Positions 1-8,585 of a DNA stretch of 64,000 bases are shown piece after piece (position 1 is the stretch's first letter; the number at the start of each line of letters is the position of its first letter). Position numbers and translations under genes: made by a program. The notes beneath the pieces are model-generated. The model was given only the letters and a program-made list of their open reading frames with translations. It was not told the origin of the DNA and did no database searches. Source of the DNA: DASXRA01 sp035263725 (lineage in GTDB: Bacteria > Actinomycetota > Actinomycetes > Mycobacteriales > Jatrophihabitantaceae); assembly GCA_035263725.1 (NCBI GenBank), contig DATFRC010000147.1:1-64000 (forward strand), written 5' to 3'.

Positions 1-1
1 C

Positions 2-454
2 GAGCTTGCCGGGCAATTCCGTGACCAGCCGGCGACCGTGGTCATGGCCACCGGATCAGGTGGCACCCAGGCCGGGTTGGTCGCCGGCGTGGTGCGATTC
101 GGCCTGCCGTTTCGGGTGATCGCTACGTCGGTGAGCAGGCCGGTGGAGCAGGCCCGCGCCCAGGTTCTGACCACGGCGCAGGGTTGTGCGCGCCTTATGG
201 GGTCGGCCGAGCCCACCCCGTCCGACGTCGATATCCGCAGCGGGCTCGGTCCAGGCTTCGGCATCGCCGGCGACGAAGACCGACGCAGCGCCGACCTGGC
301 GCTGTGGCACGAAGGCCTGTTGCTGGACGACACGTACACCGCTAAGTCGATGACGTTGCTGCGAGAGCTGGTGCGGACCGGGGTCGACGGCCCGATCGTC
401 TTCTGGCACACCGGCGGGCACGCGGCGGCCGTACCGCGAGCAGGCCGCGGATGA
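2..454 (+). CDS. PLP-dependent D-cysteine desulfhydrase / ACC deaminase-like enzyme, 5' part missing
   Basis: C-terminal 150 residues of a fold-type II PLP enzyme; the start lies before the window. The phosphate-binding loop ATGSGGTQAGLVAG and the C-terminal pair LDDTYTAKSM and VFWHTGG are the signatures of the D-cysteine desulfhydrase / 1-aminocyclopropane-1-carboxylate deaminase group, which remove amino (and sulfhydryl) groups from small amino acids. The Schiff-base lysine would be upstream and is not visible. The stop overlaps the next start as ATGA at 451-454, so it is translationally coupled to the lyase-like gene. Substrate unknown; the neighbouring lyase and DUF1116 protein suggest a catabolic pathway for a nitrogen-rich compound (inference). 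Confidence 0.8.
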   Translation, partial: ELAGQFRDQPATVVMATGSGGTQAGLVAGVVRFGLPFRVIATSVSRPVEQARAQVLTTAQGCARLMGSAEPTPSDVDIRSGLGPGFGIAGDEDRRSADLALWHEGLLLDDTYTAKSMTLLRELVRTGVDGPIVFWHTGGHAAAVPRAGRG

Positions 455-1950
455 CCCGCCGAAGTGGCCCGCCGGTGGGGTCGGCGGCGCCGGAGCTGAT
501 CGACTCCGGCTTCACGCTGGAGAACAACGACGCCCCGTTCCTGCACGAGGGCCTGAACATTGCCGACATGGCGCACGTCCTCGACCTGCGGCGGCGCGGC
601 ATCATCCCGCCACATGCGGCCCGCCAGCTGCTCGGGTTGCTGCTGGAGATCTACCCGACCGATGCCGGCGACTTCCCCTACAACCCGGAGTTCGGCGAGC
701 CCTACAACTCGCGTGAGCGATTCTTCGTCGACCGGCTGGGGGATGTCGCGGGATGGTTGCACGCCGGGCGTCCGCGACGTGAGGCGGCCCGGATTGCGCT
801 GCGGCTGTGCCTGCGCAGCCAGCTGCTGGACCTGGTCGGGGAGATCGCGCGATCCGCGCGTGAGGCCACCGACCTTGCCGCGGGGCACACCACGACGCTC
901 ATGCCCGACCAGACCTACCTGCAGCAGGCTCAGCCCTCGACGTTCGGTCACTACGTCCTGTCGTTCGCCTATCCGGTACTGCGCGACGGCGCCCGCTTGC
1001 TCGACGAGCTGGACTGGGTCAACTGCAGCCCGGGCGGGGCCGGCTGCGTCAACGGCACCCGGCTGCTCGACGACCGTGGCTTCATCGCGCGTGCCCTCGG
1101 TTTCGACGAGGTCATCGAGCACACCCGCGACGCGATGTGGCAGATCGACGGTCTGATCCACATCCTGGCGAGCGCGGCGAGCCTGCTCTCGACGCAGAGC
1201 AAGCTCGCCGAGGACCTCGAAATCTGGTCCAGCAGCGAATTCGACTTCGTGGACCTCGATGACGCGTACACCCGATCGAGCATCCTGATGCCACAGAAGC
1301 GCAACCCGTACTCGCTCGCCATCGTGCGCGGCGCATCCGGTGTGCTGATCGGACGCCTCACCGGCTTCCTCGCGGTCGCCAAGAGCCCGTCGGCGCGCAG
1401 CGACAACCTGATCTTCGCGTACGGCGAGGTGCCCAGGGCGTTGGACCTGGCCATCCGGGTCACCCGGCTCATGTCCGGCGTGGTGCGCACGTTGCGCGTC
1501 AATGCGAGCCGGATGCGCGAAGAGCTCGACACCGGGTACACCCAGGCGACCGACCTCACCGAGTACATCGTCCAGGCGTGCGAGGTCGACTACCGCAGCG
1601 CATATGTCGTCGTCGGCAACACGGTCCGGGAAGCCAGCAGGCGCGGTATCGCCGGCAAGGACATCACCGGCGACCTGCTTGACGAGGTGGCGCTTGCCGA
1701 GACCGGACGGAGTTGGGGACTGGCCGGCCGCGACCTGTCCGGCGTTCTCGACCCGATGAACATCGTCGCGACACGCGCCGCCACCGGCGGTGCCGCACCG
1801 GCCGCGGTGGCGACGATGATCGCCCACTGCCACGAACGCGCCGACGCACTTGCCGCGGCGGTCAGCGCCCGTCGCGGCGACCTGCAGGCCGCGATCGAGG
1901 CGTTGCTCGACCAGGCGCGCGCCACTGCGGAGGAGACGGACAAGCCATGA
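451..1950 (+). CDS. argininosuccinate lyase-like enzyme (fumarase/aspartase superfamily)
   Basis: 499 residues, close to the usual 460-500 of argininosuccinate lyases. The superfamily signature loop reads SSILMPQKRNP (about residues 275-285), and TTTLMPDQTYLQQAQP carries the region equivalent to HTHLQxAQP of true ArgH, here diverged. Such enzymes eliminate a C-N bond to release fumarate or a similar alkene acid. It is the second gene of a tight operon (ATGA overlaps on both sides), between a PLP enzyme and a DUF1116 protein and away from any arginine biosynthesis gene, so a catabolic C-N lyase acting on an argininosuccinate- or N-substituted-aspartate-like compound is more likely than arginine synthesis. 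The exact substrate cannot be read from the sequence. Confidence 0.75.
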   Translation: MTRRSGPPVGSAAPELIDSGFTLENNDAPFLHEGLNIADMAHVLDLRRRGIIPPHAARQLLGLLLEIYPTDAGDFPYNPEFGEPYNSRERFFVDRLGDVAGWLHAGRPRREAARIALRLCLRSQLLDLVGEIARSAREATDLAAGHTTTLMPDQTYLQQAQPSTFGHYVLSFAYPVLRDGARLLDELDWVNCSPGGAGCVNGTRLLDDRGFIARALGFDEVIEHTRDAMWQIDGLIHILASAASLLSTQSKLAEDLEIWSSSEFDFVDLDDAYTRSSILMPQKRNPYSLAIVRGASGVLIGRLTGFLAVAKSPSARSDNLIFAYGEVPRALDLAIRVTRLMSGVVRTLRVNASRMREELDTGYTQATDLTEYIVQACEVDYRSAYVVVGNTVREASRRGIAGKDITGDLLDEVALAETGRSWGLAGRDLSGVLDPMNIVATRAATGGAAPAAVATMIAHCHERADALAAAVSARRGDLQAAIEALLDQARATAEETDKP

Positions 1951-3356
1951 CCCCAGATGCCGTTCACCTCCCCGACGAGATCGCTGTGATCAACATCGGC
2001 CTGCCGTTGTTCGCCGATGCGGTGCGCGACCAGGGCAAGCCGGTGCAGCAGCTTGACTGGCGCATTCCGGCCGGCGGCGACGCCGGCGTCGTGGCCGCAC
2101 TCGAGAAGCTCTACAGTTCACGGTCCGAGTCGATCGACCTGGCGAATGCGGAAGTGCTCCGCCGGCTCGACCAGGGCGTGCCGATGCTCATTGGCGTCGC
2201 GACGGCCGGCGACGTCATGGCCGGACTTGCCGACCGGACGTTGCTGCACTGCGGACCGCCCATCACGTGGGACGCGGTCTGCGACCCGCTGCGGCGCTCG
2301 ATGCGGGCGGCGACCGTCGCGGAGGGTTGGGCGGCTGACGTGGCTCAGGCCGACCGCCTCCTCCGTGATGGTGAGGTGCGGCTGGCGCCGGCAATCGATC
2401 ACGGCGCCGTCGTCCCGATGGCGACGGCGATGGGTCCGTCGACGCCGGTGTTCGTCGTCGAGAACCGCCAGGGCGGCACGCGCGCCTACGCGCCGTTCAA
2501 CCAGGGCCCAGGGGAGACTGCCTGGTTCGGGCGGGAGACGCCGGCCGCGATCGCGCGCCTGGAGTTCCTGCGCGACGTCGCCGGCCCGATGCTGCGTGAG
2601 GCCGTCAACGCAGCCGGCCCGATCGACCTGCTCGCGCTCGCCGCCCAGGGCGTGCAGATGGGCGACGACATACACATGCGGACGCAGGGCACTACCAGCC
2701 TGCTGATCCGCAACCTGCTGCCCCACCTTGCGGCGCTGCCAGACGCCGGGCGCGTCGAGCTGGCGCGCTTCTTGTCCGGCAATCATCTGTTCTTCCTCAA
2801 CCTGGCCATGGCCGCGGCTCGGTCGTTGACCATGGCTGCCGAACAGGTACCCGGATCCAGCATCGTGACGACGATGTGTCGTAACGGCACCGCATTCGGG
2901 ATCCGCCTTGCCGGCAACGACACAATGTTTGTCGCTGATGCTCCGCCGGTCGGCGCGGCGATGTATTACGCGGGCTACGACGCCGAGAGCGCGGCACCCG
3001 ACATCGGCGACAGCGCCGTCCTCGAACTCGTAGGGCTGGGCGCTGCGGCCGCCGCCGGGTCGCCCGCCGTAGCCGGCTTCCTAGGCGGCCGGCTCTCCGA
3101 CGCGATCGAGGTGACCGAGGACATGGCCTTGATCTGCGCGGGCAGCAGCAGCCGATTCCAGTTGCCGACCTGGGACTACCGGGGTACGCCGCTCGGCGTC
3201 GACGCCCGCCAAGTCGTCGAGCTCGGGATCACCCCCAAGATCACGACGGGGATCCTGCACGCCGACTCCGGTATCGGCCAGATCGGTGCGGGAGTCGTGA
3301 CCGCGCCGATGGCGTGTTTCCGCGCCGCAGTGCTCGACCTGTCCGCGAGCCCGTGA
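1947..3356 (+). CDS. DUF1116 protein (AllG/YlbE-like)
   Basis: 469 residues from the ATG at 1947, chosen because it overlaps the lyase stop (ATGA). The open frame extends further upstream, but that part lies inside the lyase gene. The sequence (INIGLPLFADAVRDQGKPV at the N-terminus; central VENRQGGTRAYAPFNQGPG; C-terminal LGITPKITTGILHADSG) fits the DUF1116 family. E. coli DUF1116 protein AllG (formerly YlbE) is one of three subunits (AllF, AllG, AllH) of oxamate carbamoyltransferase in allantoin breakdown. Neither an AllF/FdrA nor an AllH partner is visible here; they could lie upstream of the window. Role inferred: transferase or carbamoyl-handling step in the operon. Confidence 0.75.
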   Translation: MTPDAVHLPDEIAVINIGLPLFADAVRDQGKPVQQLDWRIPAGGDAGVVAALEKLYSSRSESIDLANAEVLRRLDQGVPMLIGVATAGDVMAGLADRTLLHCGPPITWDAVCDPLRRSMRAATVAEGWAADVAQADRLLRDGEVRLAPAIDHGAVVPMATAMGPSTPVFVVENRQGGTRAYAPFNQGPGETAWFGRETPAAIARLEFLRDVAGPMLREAVNAAGPIDLLALAAQGVQMGDDIHMRTQGTTSLLIRNLLPHLAALPDAGRVELARFLSGNHLFFLNLAMAAARSLTMAAEQVPGSSIVTTMCRNGTAFGIRLAGNDTMFVADAPPVGAAMYYAGYDAESAAPDIGDSAVLELVGLGAAAAAGSPAVAGFLGGRLSDAIEVTEDMALICAGSSSRFQLPTWDYRGTPLGVDARQVVELGITPKITTGILHADSGIGQIGAGVVTAPMACFRAAVLDLSASP

Positions 3357-3745
3357 GCGGAGAGCGCCGGGCATCGGCTCGATGGGACGGCGACCTGCGC
3401 GCCGTCGTCGCTGCCGGCGGCTTCCAGCTCATCGTCGACGAACCCGAATCCGTCGGCGGTACCAACCGTGGCCCGCAACCCACGGACGTTCTGCTCGCCT
3501 CGATCGCGTCCTGTTTCGCGATCGCCATGGCGTATGCGGCGCGCAAGACCGGCGCCGACCTCACCGACCTGCAGGTCACGGCCACCGCGACGTACGACGG
3601 TCCTCGATTCGCGACGGTCGCGATCGCGCTCACCTCGACGGTCGCGCCAGACACTCTCGAACGACTGATCCCGCTCGCGCAACGCGTCTGCTACGTGACC
3701 AACACGCTGCGCCAGCCCCCGGAGATGACGATCAGCGTGACCTGA
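3353..3745 (+). CDS. OsmC family protein
   Basis: 130 residues from the GTG at 3353, which overlaps the upstream stop as GTGA. The OsmC/Ohr fold pattern is visible: PTDVLLASIASCFAIAMAY with the first redox cysteine and RVCYVTNTLRQPP with the second (C-x-V-x-N-T-L). OsmC-type proteins use this cysteine pair to reduce organic hydroperoxides, although many operon-linked members have unknown substrates. It ends the four-gene operon. Its attachment to the lyase/DUF1116 genes is by overlap only, so it may protect the pathway or have a non-peroxidase role. Confidence 0.8.
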   Translation: MSGERRASARWDGDLRAVVAAGGFQLIVDEPESVGGTNRGPQPTDVLLASIASCFAIAMAYAARKTGADLTDLQVTATATYDGPRFATVAIALTSTVAPDTLERLIPLAQRVCYVTNTLRQPPEMTISVT

Positions 3746-3785
3746 ACACGCCACAATGCCTTTCGCCGCATGACCAGCCGCGGTG

Positions 3786-4946
3786 TTACCCGGCCGCGGC
3801 AAGGGCGGCGGCTTGCAGATCGGTGTGTACAGCGGGCGCTTGCGCGGTGTCGAACAGCCGCTGAGTCAGCACGATCACGGCGAGGTCGCGGTCCGGATGC
3901 ACGAGGAACGAGGTGCCGAGCCCACCGTCCCAGCCGATCGCGCCCGCCCACGGGCCCTCCAGCACCACAGACGTCCCGAGGCCCCAGCCACGCCCGCCGA
4001 GGAACGCCGCACCGAACTCCCGCTGCTCGGCGCTCAGGTGGTCGCGGCTCATCTCGCCCACCTGGTCTGCGGTCAGCACCGGATCGCCGCGGCGCAGCAG
4101 CATCCGTGCAAACGCCAGCAGGTCGTCAGCCGTCGACAGCAGCCCGGCGGCCCCGTCGTAGAACGCCGGCGGCCGGCTCCACTGCCCGTCCGGCGGATCC
4201 CAGACCACCAGGCCGTCCGCCGTCGGCTGGTAGGCGGTCGCCAACCGCGGGGCGTCGTCGGTGTAGAAGCGGGTGTCGCGCATGCCGAGTGGCTCGAAGA
4301 TTCGGGTGCGCAGCACCTCGTCGAACGACGTCCCCGCGGCTCGGGCGCACAGCACGCTCAACACGAGGGCGCCGGTGTTGTACAGCCACTTCTCCCCGGG
4401 CTGCGCCAGCAAGGGCAGCTCGCCGAACCTGGCGATCCAGGTATCCGGGTCGACGAAGGCGTCCGGCTGCGGCGGGCCGATCGTGGCAAGCCCGGTGTCG
4501 GTCGCCGCCGCGATCACCGGCCACGGCGCAGGCGTCATGAACATCGCCAACGCCATCCCGAAGCCGAACGTGAACGTCAGCAACCCCCGCACAGTCACCG
4601 GGGCGATCGCGGCAATCGTGTCGTCGAGCGGGCCGTCCATCCGGCGCAACACCCGCCGGTTCGCCAGCTCGGGCAGTAGCCGTACCACCGGCTCATCGAG
4701 TTCCAGCAGGCCTTCGCGGGCCAACGCCAGCGTGGCCGATGCCGTGATCGGCTTGGTCGTCGATGCGATCCGAAACAGCGAGTTGCGTGCGACCGGTCTG
4801 CCACCGACTGCGAGCGTCCCGAGCGCTTCGACGTGCACGTCGTTGCCCTGCGCGACCAGCGCGACCAGGCCCGGCACCTTGTCATCGCCCACGTGCGAGG
4901 CCGCGACCGCGGCGAAGCGGTCGAGCTTGTCCGTCTTCAGTCCCAT
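3786..4946 (-). CDS. serine hydrolase of the class C beta-lactamase / esterase EstB family
   Basis: 386 residues. Active-site motifs: S62-T-T-K65 (SxxK) in FRIASTTKPITA, Y189-N-T-G in the place of YxN, and a C-terminal WDGG in the place of HTG/KTG. The C-terminal stretch GWGLGTSVVLEGP is typical of the beta-lactamase-related serine hydrolase family (EstB, PbpX, LACTB-like). No signal peptide is seen, so it is probably cytoplasmic and an esterase or amidase rather than a resistance enzyme. It is convergent with the OsmC gene (40 bases apart) and stands alone. Confidence 0.85.
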   Translation of the reverse strand: MGLKTDKLDRFAAVAASHVGDDKVPGLVALVAQGNDVHVEALGTLAVGGRPVARNSLFRIASTTKPITASATLALAREGLLELDEPVVRLLPELANRRVLRRMDGPLDDTIAAIAPVTVRGLLTFTFGFGMALAMFMTPAPWPVIAAATDTGLATIGPPQPDAFVDPDTWIARFGELPLLAQPGEKWLYNTGALVLSVLCARAAGTSFDEVLRTRIFEPLGMRDTRFYTDDAPRLATAYQPTADGLVVWDPPDGQWSRPPAFYDGAAGLLSTADDLLAFARMLLRRGDPVLTADQVGEMSRDHLSAEQREFGAAFLGGRGWGLGTSVVLEGPWAGAIGWDGGLGTSFLVHPDRDLAVIVLTQRLFDTAQAPAVHTDLQAAALAAAG

Positions 4947-5011
4947 GCCGACAACGTAACGAAGCGTCGGACTCGATCAGTGGGACGCCAGGACAGGACG
5001 ACACTAGGCGC

Positions 5012-5548
5012 ATGTCGCGGCATGGAGGCAGGCCGCGTGGCGCGATCCTGGCGGTAGCAGGATTGCTCATCGCCGGCGCGAGCGCGTGCCGAAGCGCGCC
5101 GCAGGAAAAATCCGCGCCGTCGCCAACGGCATCGGCAATCGCAGCGGTTATCGGCCACCAGTGGCGACTGACGCAGGTGACCGCCTCGGGCCGGAAACTG
5201 GATGTTCCAGACTCTCTCGTCGCGACGTTCCAGCTGACGCCCGACGGCCGGTTCCTGGCCTCCGACAGCGTCAACGCCCTATCGGGCGCCTACACGGCTA
5301 CCCGAACCGGGTTCGCCGTGACGCATACCGCCACCACACTCGTCGGCTACGCCGGCACAGATCCGACGAGGCTTGCGGTCATCGCCGCGATGAACGCCGT
5401 GCTGCTGCGCGAGGGATCAGTACGCGCCGAGACGAGCGGCAGCACGCTGACCCTGATCGCACCGAACTATCAGCTCAGCTTTCGTGAAGCGGGTCCGGCG
5501 GTGACTCATCCACCGCCGTCCCCGACCTCGACGAACACGCAACGTTGA
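5012..5548 (+). CDS. META/HslJ-like domain lipoprotein
   Basis: 178 residues from the ATG at 5012. N-terminal RPRG followed by a hydrophobic stretch and ASAC (Cys26) suggests lipoprotein export, though the lipobox is imperfect (Ala at -3). A serine/proline linker leads to a META-like domain (about 48-150): HQWRLTQV, then FQLTPDGRFLASDSVNALSGAY, matching the W-x-L and G-x-N-x-x-x-G-x-Y pattern of HslJ/META proteins, with Ser for one Gly. The C-terminus is a Pro/Thr-rich tail. It sits between divergent and convergent single genes, and no function can be assigned. Confidence 0.7.
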   Translation: MSRHGGRPRGAILAVAGLLIAGASACRSAPQEKSAPSPTASAIAAVIGHQWRLTQVTASGRKLDVPDSLVATFQLTPDGRFLASDSVNALSGAYTATRTGFAVTHTATTLVGYAGTDPTRLAVIAAMNAVLLREGSVRAETSGSTLTLIAPNYQLSFREAGPAVTHPPPSPTSTNTQR

Positions 5549-5555
5549 CGAGAGG

Positions 5556-5885
5556 TCAGCTGCGCAGTCGGTCGCGCAAGGCGTCGAGCCGGGCGTCCCA
5601 GTCGTTCGCGAGTGCGGCCAAGAACTGCTGCGCAACCTGCATCGGGGCGGACCGGAGCCGGTAGCGCACCCGACGCCGCTCGCCCGGTTCGGCCGCCACC
5701 AGCCCAGCATCGGCCAGCAAGGACAGGTGTTTGGCGATCGCCTGCCTGGTAATGGGCAGGCGACCTGCGAGGTCGGTGGCCGTCGCGGGGCCGTCCGACG
5801 CGAGCGTGGCCAGGATGCTGCGCCGGGTCGGATCAGCCAGCGCGACGAAGACCTGTTCGGCGATTGCTTCGATATCAGGCGGCAT
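5556..5885 (-). CDS. ArsR family transcriptional repressor
   Basis: 109 residues. Start at 5885 (MPPDIEAIAEQVFVALADPT) is where ArsR homology begins. The winged helix-turn-helix runs LADPTRRSILATL then ATDLAGRLPITRQAIAKHLSLLADAGLV, the pattern of the ArsR subgroup that partners SRPBCC/AHSA1 genes. There is no metal-binding cysteine motif. The gene overlaps the end of the upstream AHSA1 gene by 11 bases, so the two are one operon with the regulator second, reversing the more usual order. Its likely operator is the palindrome at 6337-6358. Confidence 0.9.
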   Translation of the reverse strand: MPPDIEAIAEQVFVALADPTRRSILATLASDGPATATDLAGRLPITRQAIAKHLSLLADAGLVAAEPGERRRVRYRLRSAPMQVAQQFLAALANDWDARLDALRDRLRS

Positions 5886-6306
5886 CGAGGTAGTCGACCA
5901 GTTCGCCGAGCTCCTTGATCCAGCCGCTGGAGTTGCCCTCGTAGGCGGTGCGGTGGGCGTCGTCCGGCAACTGGGCGAATCCGCTCTCGACCACGCGCAG
6001 CCGGGTGCCGGTTTTCGTGGGCTCGAGGGTGAACTCAACGTAGGTACGGCGTGGGTCGTCCTCGGGCAGCCCGTAGATGTGCCAGGTGTACGCGAAGACC
6101 GTCGGCGGCTCGACCCGCTCCAGGCGTAGGTTCACCGTGGCGCCGTCGGTCCACGTCAGCTTCGCTGCGCCACCCGGACGCAGGTCAATCGTCGCCTCGT
6201 TGCCGAACCACGTGCCGAGTCCTTCTGCACTCGTGAGCGCGGCCCACACCGTCTCCGGTGGATGCGCGAGCTCGACGGTCCGTTCGATGCGATCCGGAAA
6301 TGCCAC
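5875..6306 (-). CDS. SRPBCC / AHSA1-type ligand-binding protein
   Basis: 143 residues from a GTG at 6306, chosen because a strong GGAGGT lies about five bases upstream; the open frame continues further but without homology. START/SRPBCC core: RIERTVELAHPPETVWAALTS at the N-terminus, LTWTDGATVNLRLERVEPP, RTYVEFTLEPTKTGTRLRVVESGF and the C-terminal helix GWIKELGELVDYLDA. Members bind hydrophobic ligands. Pairing with ArsR is widespread, but the ligand is unknown. First gene of the AHSA1-arsR operon. Confidence 0.85.
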   Translation of the reverse strand: MAFPDRIERTVELAHPPETVWAALTSAEGLGTWFGNEATIDLRPGGAAKLTWTDGATVNLRLERVEPPTVFAYTWHIYGLPEDDPRRTYVEFTLEPTKTGTRLRVVESGFAQLPDDAHRTAYEGNSSGWIKELGELVDYLDAA

Positions 6307-6336
6307 GTCAACCTCCGATCGGGCCTTCTTGTCGTC

Positions 6337-6364
6337 GTAGCAACCTGTAAGTTGCGACTGTATA
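6337..6364 (-). promoter_or_regulatory. candidate promoter and ArsR operator of the AHSA1-arsR operon
   Basis: Imperfect inverted repeat GTAGCAAC-N6-GTTGCGAC (6337-6358, 7 of 8 arm positions paired; core CAAC-N6-GTTG). On the minus strand it lies just after a possible -10 hexamer TATACA (6359-6364) and about 30 bases before the GTG start, a position where a repressor would block initiation. CAAC/GTTG half-sites are reasonable for ArsR regulators, but binding is inferred. Confidence 0.5.
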
Positions 6365-6447
6365 GCAAGACGGCGGAAACTGATCGCGCCCGGACAGTGC
6401 GGGGTCCAGGCCGCGATGCGAGACTGTCCGGCAAAGGAGGATCCGGC

Positions 6448-7416
6448 TTGACCAAGTTGCCCGAGCACGTCCGGCCGATGCTCGCGACGCTGGGCCAGCT
6501 ACCGAAGGACGACGCCAACTGGTCCTACGAGATGAAGTGGGACGGGGTACGGGGGCTCGCCTACATCCAGGACGGTCGCGCGCGATTCATGTCGCGTAAC
6601 GACATCGACGAGACGGTGAGCTACCCGGAATTGCACAACCTTGCTGAGCAACTTGGCGAGACGCAAGCCCTGCTCGACGGGGAGATCGTCAGCTTCGACG
6701 CGGCCGGCCGGCCCAGCTTCAAGCTGCTGCAGCAGCGCATGCACGTGGCGTCAGCGGCAACGGCCCGCCGCTTGGCCGAGAGCGACCCGGCCGTGTACCT
6801 GATCTTCGATCTGCTACATCTGGACGGCCGCAATCTCTTCGACCTGCCCTACACGCAGCGGCGGGAACTGCTCGAAGGTCTCGAGCTGGACGGCGCATCG
6901 TGGCAGACGCCGCCCGCCTTCGCGGGCGACGGGCCGCACGCTGTCGAGGCGAGCAAAGAGCGACAACTGGAAGGGGTCGTGGCGAAGCGGTCGACCTCCC
7001 GCTACCTGCCGGGACGTCGCTCGCCGGACTGGGTGAAGGTCAAGAACTTCCACACCCAGGAGGTCGTCATCGGCGGGTGGAGCCCGGGTAAGGGACGCCG
7101 CGAGGGCACCGTCGGCGCGCTGCTGCTCGGAGTACCGACGCCCGACGGGCTGCGTTACGTGGGACAGGTCGGCACCGGATTCACCGACGCGATGCTGCGT
7201 GATCTCGCCGAGCGGCTGCGTCGCATCGCCCGCAAGACCTCGCCGTTCTCGCCCGACGTGCCGCGGACCGACGCGCGTGACGCGCAGTGGGTGAGGCCTC
7301 AGCTCGTCGGCGAGGTGTCGTTCAGCGAATGGACCGGCGACACCCGGTTGCGGCATCCCTCGTGGCGCGGCCTACGTCCGGACAAAGGCCCTGACGAAGT
7401 GGTATTCGAGATCTAG
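6448..7416 (+). CDS. stand-alone ATP-dependent DNA ligase
   Basis: 322 residues from a TTG at 6448; AAAGGAGG seven bases upstream decides this start. Covalent nucleotidyltransferase motifs are complete: motif I EMKWDGVRG with the AMP-accepting Lys30, DGEIVSFD, LIFDLLHLDGRNL (motif III), EGVVAKRSTSRY (motif IV) and DWVKVKN (motif V), followed by an OB-fold (EVVIGGWSPGKGRREGTVGALLLG). It matches the ligase domain of LigD and the small LigC-type ligases, with no polymerase or nuclease domain. No ku or LigD partner gene is in the window. It meets the LuxR-type regulator tail to tail, sharing a palindromic CTAG as stop for both strands. Confidence 0.9.
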   Translation: MTKLPEHVRPMLATLGQLPKDDANWSYEMKWDGVRGLAYIQDGRARFMSRNDIDETVSYPELHNLAEQLGETQALLDGEIVSFDAAGRPSFKLLQQRMHVASAATARRLAESDPAVYLIFDLLHLDGRNLFDLPYTQRRELLEGLELDGASWQTPPAFAGDGPHAVEASKERQLEGVVAKRSTSRYLPGRRSPDWVKVKNFHTQEVVIGGWSPGKGRREGTVGALLLGVPTPDGLRYVGQVGTGFTDAMLRDLAERLRRIARKTSPFSPDVPRTDARDAQWVRPQLVGEVSFSEWTGDTRLRHPSWRGLRPDKGPDEVVFEI

Positions 7417-8420
7417 GCGACGGGGGGCGGTGTGTCCAGGTGCCCATTGCGGGACGCGATAACGCCGGCTTGGAACCGCGAGGTGGCGCCCACCTGGGCC
7501 ATGTAGTCGGCGATGTGCCGCCGGCAGGTCCGCACTGAGATCGACAGCCTGCGGGAGATCGCCTCGTCCTTCTCGCCGTCGGCCATCAAACGCAAGATCG
7601 CGAGCCTGGTCTCATCGACCTCTGGTTCTGGATGCTGATGGTCGAACACCTCGTCGAGCGGCGACGCCTCCGCCCACAACTGCTCGAACGTCGCCACCAG
7701 CCACGCGACCACGCGCGGTTCGCGTACAACCGCGAACTGAGTGAGTCCCGGCTCGCCGGACGGGGTGGGCAGTAGCGCGACCTCGCGGTCGATGATGAGG
7801 CTGCGCCCGGGCACGGCCGGAGCGAGCCTGATCCGCGCGCCGTTCTCGGCCAGCTCGCGCAGGTAGGCGCGGGTGGCTCGGTCGCGCAGTGCCACGTGCT
7901 GGTACAGCAGGCGGGTGGCGACGCCGCGGCCGAGCGAGTAGAGGTTGGCGGTCCTAGTGCGCGGGTCGATGCGGGCCGGACCCCGACCCGGCGCGACTGA
8001 GAGCACCTCCTGCTCGCAGTGCTCGGCGAAGTACATCAGGACGTTTCTTGCAGCCTCCGGATCGGTGACTACCTCGACGCTCGGCTGCGGGTTCTGGTCG
8101 CGGACGGCGCGGGCCCAGTCAGGCATGACCTGCCGGATCGCCGCACGACGAGCCTCGACGGCGACCCGGCGCGCGTTCAGCTCTAGTTCCTCGGCGCCCA
8201 GACTTGCCATCTCCGCGAGGGACGGGTTCACGGCCGTGAAGTGCGCGCCGTTCTCGGTGGTGATCAGCCCGATCTCGAGCAGTGTTACTGCGGGTTTGTC
8301 GAGCTCATCGGAGCTCACGCCGACGCCGGGGGCGACGTCACTGAGCGTGCTACCCGGCTCATTCAGCAGCGCTCGGTACAGCTCGACGTCAAGATTGCCG
8401 AGTTCGCCCTCTTCGGTCAT
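7413..8420 (-). CDS. LuxR-type HTH transcriptional regulator with TrmB-like N-terminus
   Basis: 335 residues. The C-terminal LuxR/GerE helix-turn-helix (about 268-325) reads TRLAILRLMADGEKDEAISRRLSISVRTCRRHI, with the recognition helix in RTCRRHIADYM. The N-terminal 60 residues look like a degenerate winged helix (ALLNEPGSTLSDVAPGVGVSSDEL), and the middle resembles the PLD-like sensor of TrmB-type regulators (ENGARIRLAPAVPGRSLIIDREVALLP). This N-HTH/sensor/LuxR layout is common in actinomycetes. It is divergent from the small secreted peptide gene; target genes unknown. Confidence 0.8.
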   Translation of the reverse strand: MTEEGELGNLDVELYRALLNEPGSTLSDVAPGVGVSSDELDKPAVTLLEIGLITTENGAHFTAVNPSLAEMASLGAEELELNARRVAVEARRAAIRQVMPDWARAVRDQNPQPSVEVVTDPEAARNVLMYFAEHCEQEVLSVAPGRGPARIDPRTRTANLYSLGRGVATRLLYQHVALRDRATRAYLRELAENGARIRLAPAVPGRSLIIDREVALLPTPSGEPGLTQFAVVREPRVVAWLVATFEQLWAEASPLDEVFDHQHPEPEVDETRLAILRLMADGEKDEAISRRLSISVRTCRRHIADYMAQVGATSRFQAGVIASRNGHLDTPPPVA

Positions 8421-8545
8421 GTGGCCATCCGCATCGCAGTTGGTGACAGGCAGCTAGCTGCCAGCAGGACAGTTTGTGTTGGCGACCGTGCGCGACCGAT
8501 CCTATGGGTGGCGTGGCGTATGCCAGAGCCCGTGGAGGAGTTTGG

Positions 8546-8565
8546 TTGGGACGACGCGGTCCCAA
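8546..8565. promoter_or_regulatory. inverted repeat between regulator and secreted-peptide gene
   Basis: Perfect 7-base arms TTGGGAC and GTCCCAA separated by six bases, located 20 bases before the TTG start of the small secreted peptide and 126 bases before the divergent regulator start. It could be an operator for the LuxR-type regulator or a leader hairpin; nothing in the sequence decides between these. Confidence 0.4.
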
Positions 8566-8585
8566 ACCTCGTGAAAGGGGTCGAT

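Noticed and set aside
451..1950. Arginine biosynthetic argH
   Set aside because: The usual HTHLQ-type motif is diverged and neighbours are catabolic-type genes rather than arg genes.
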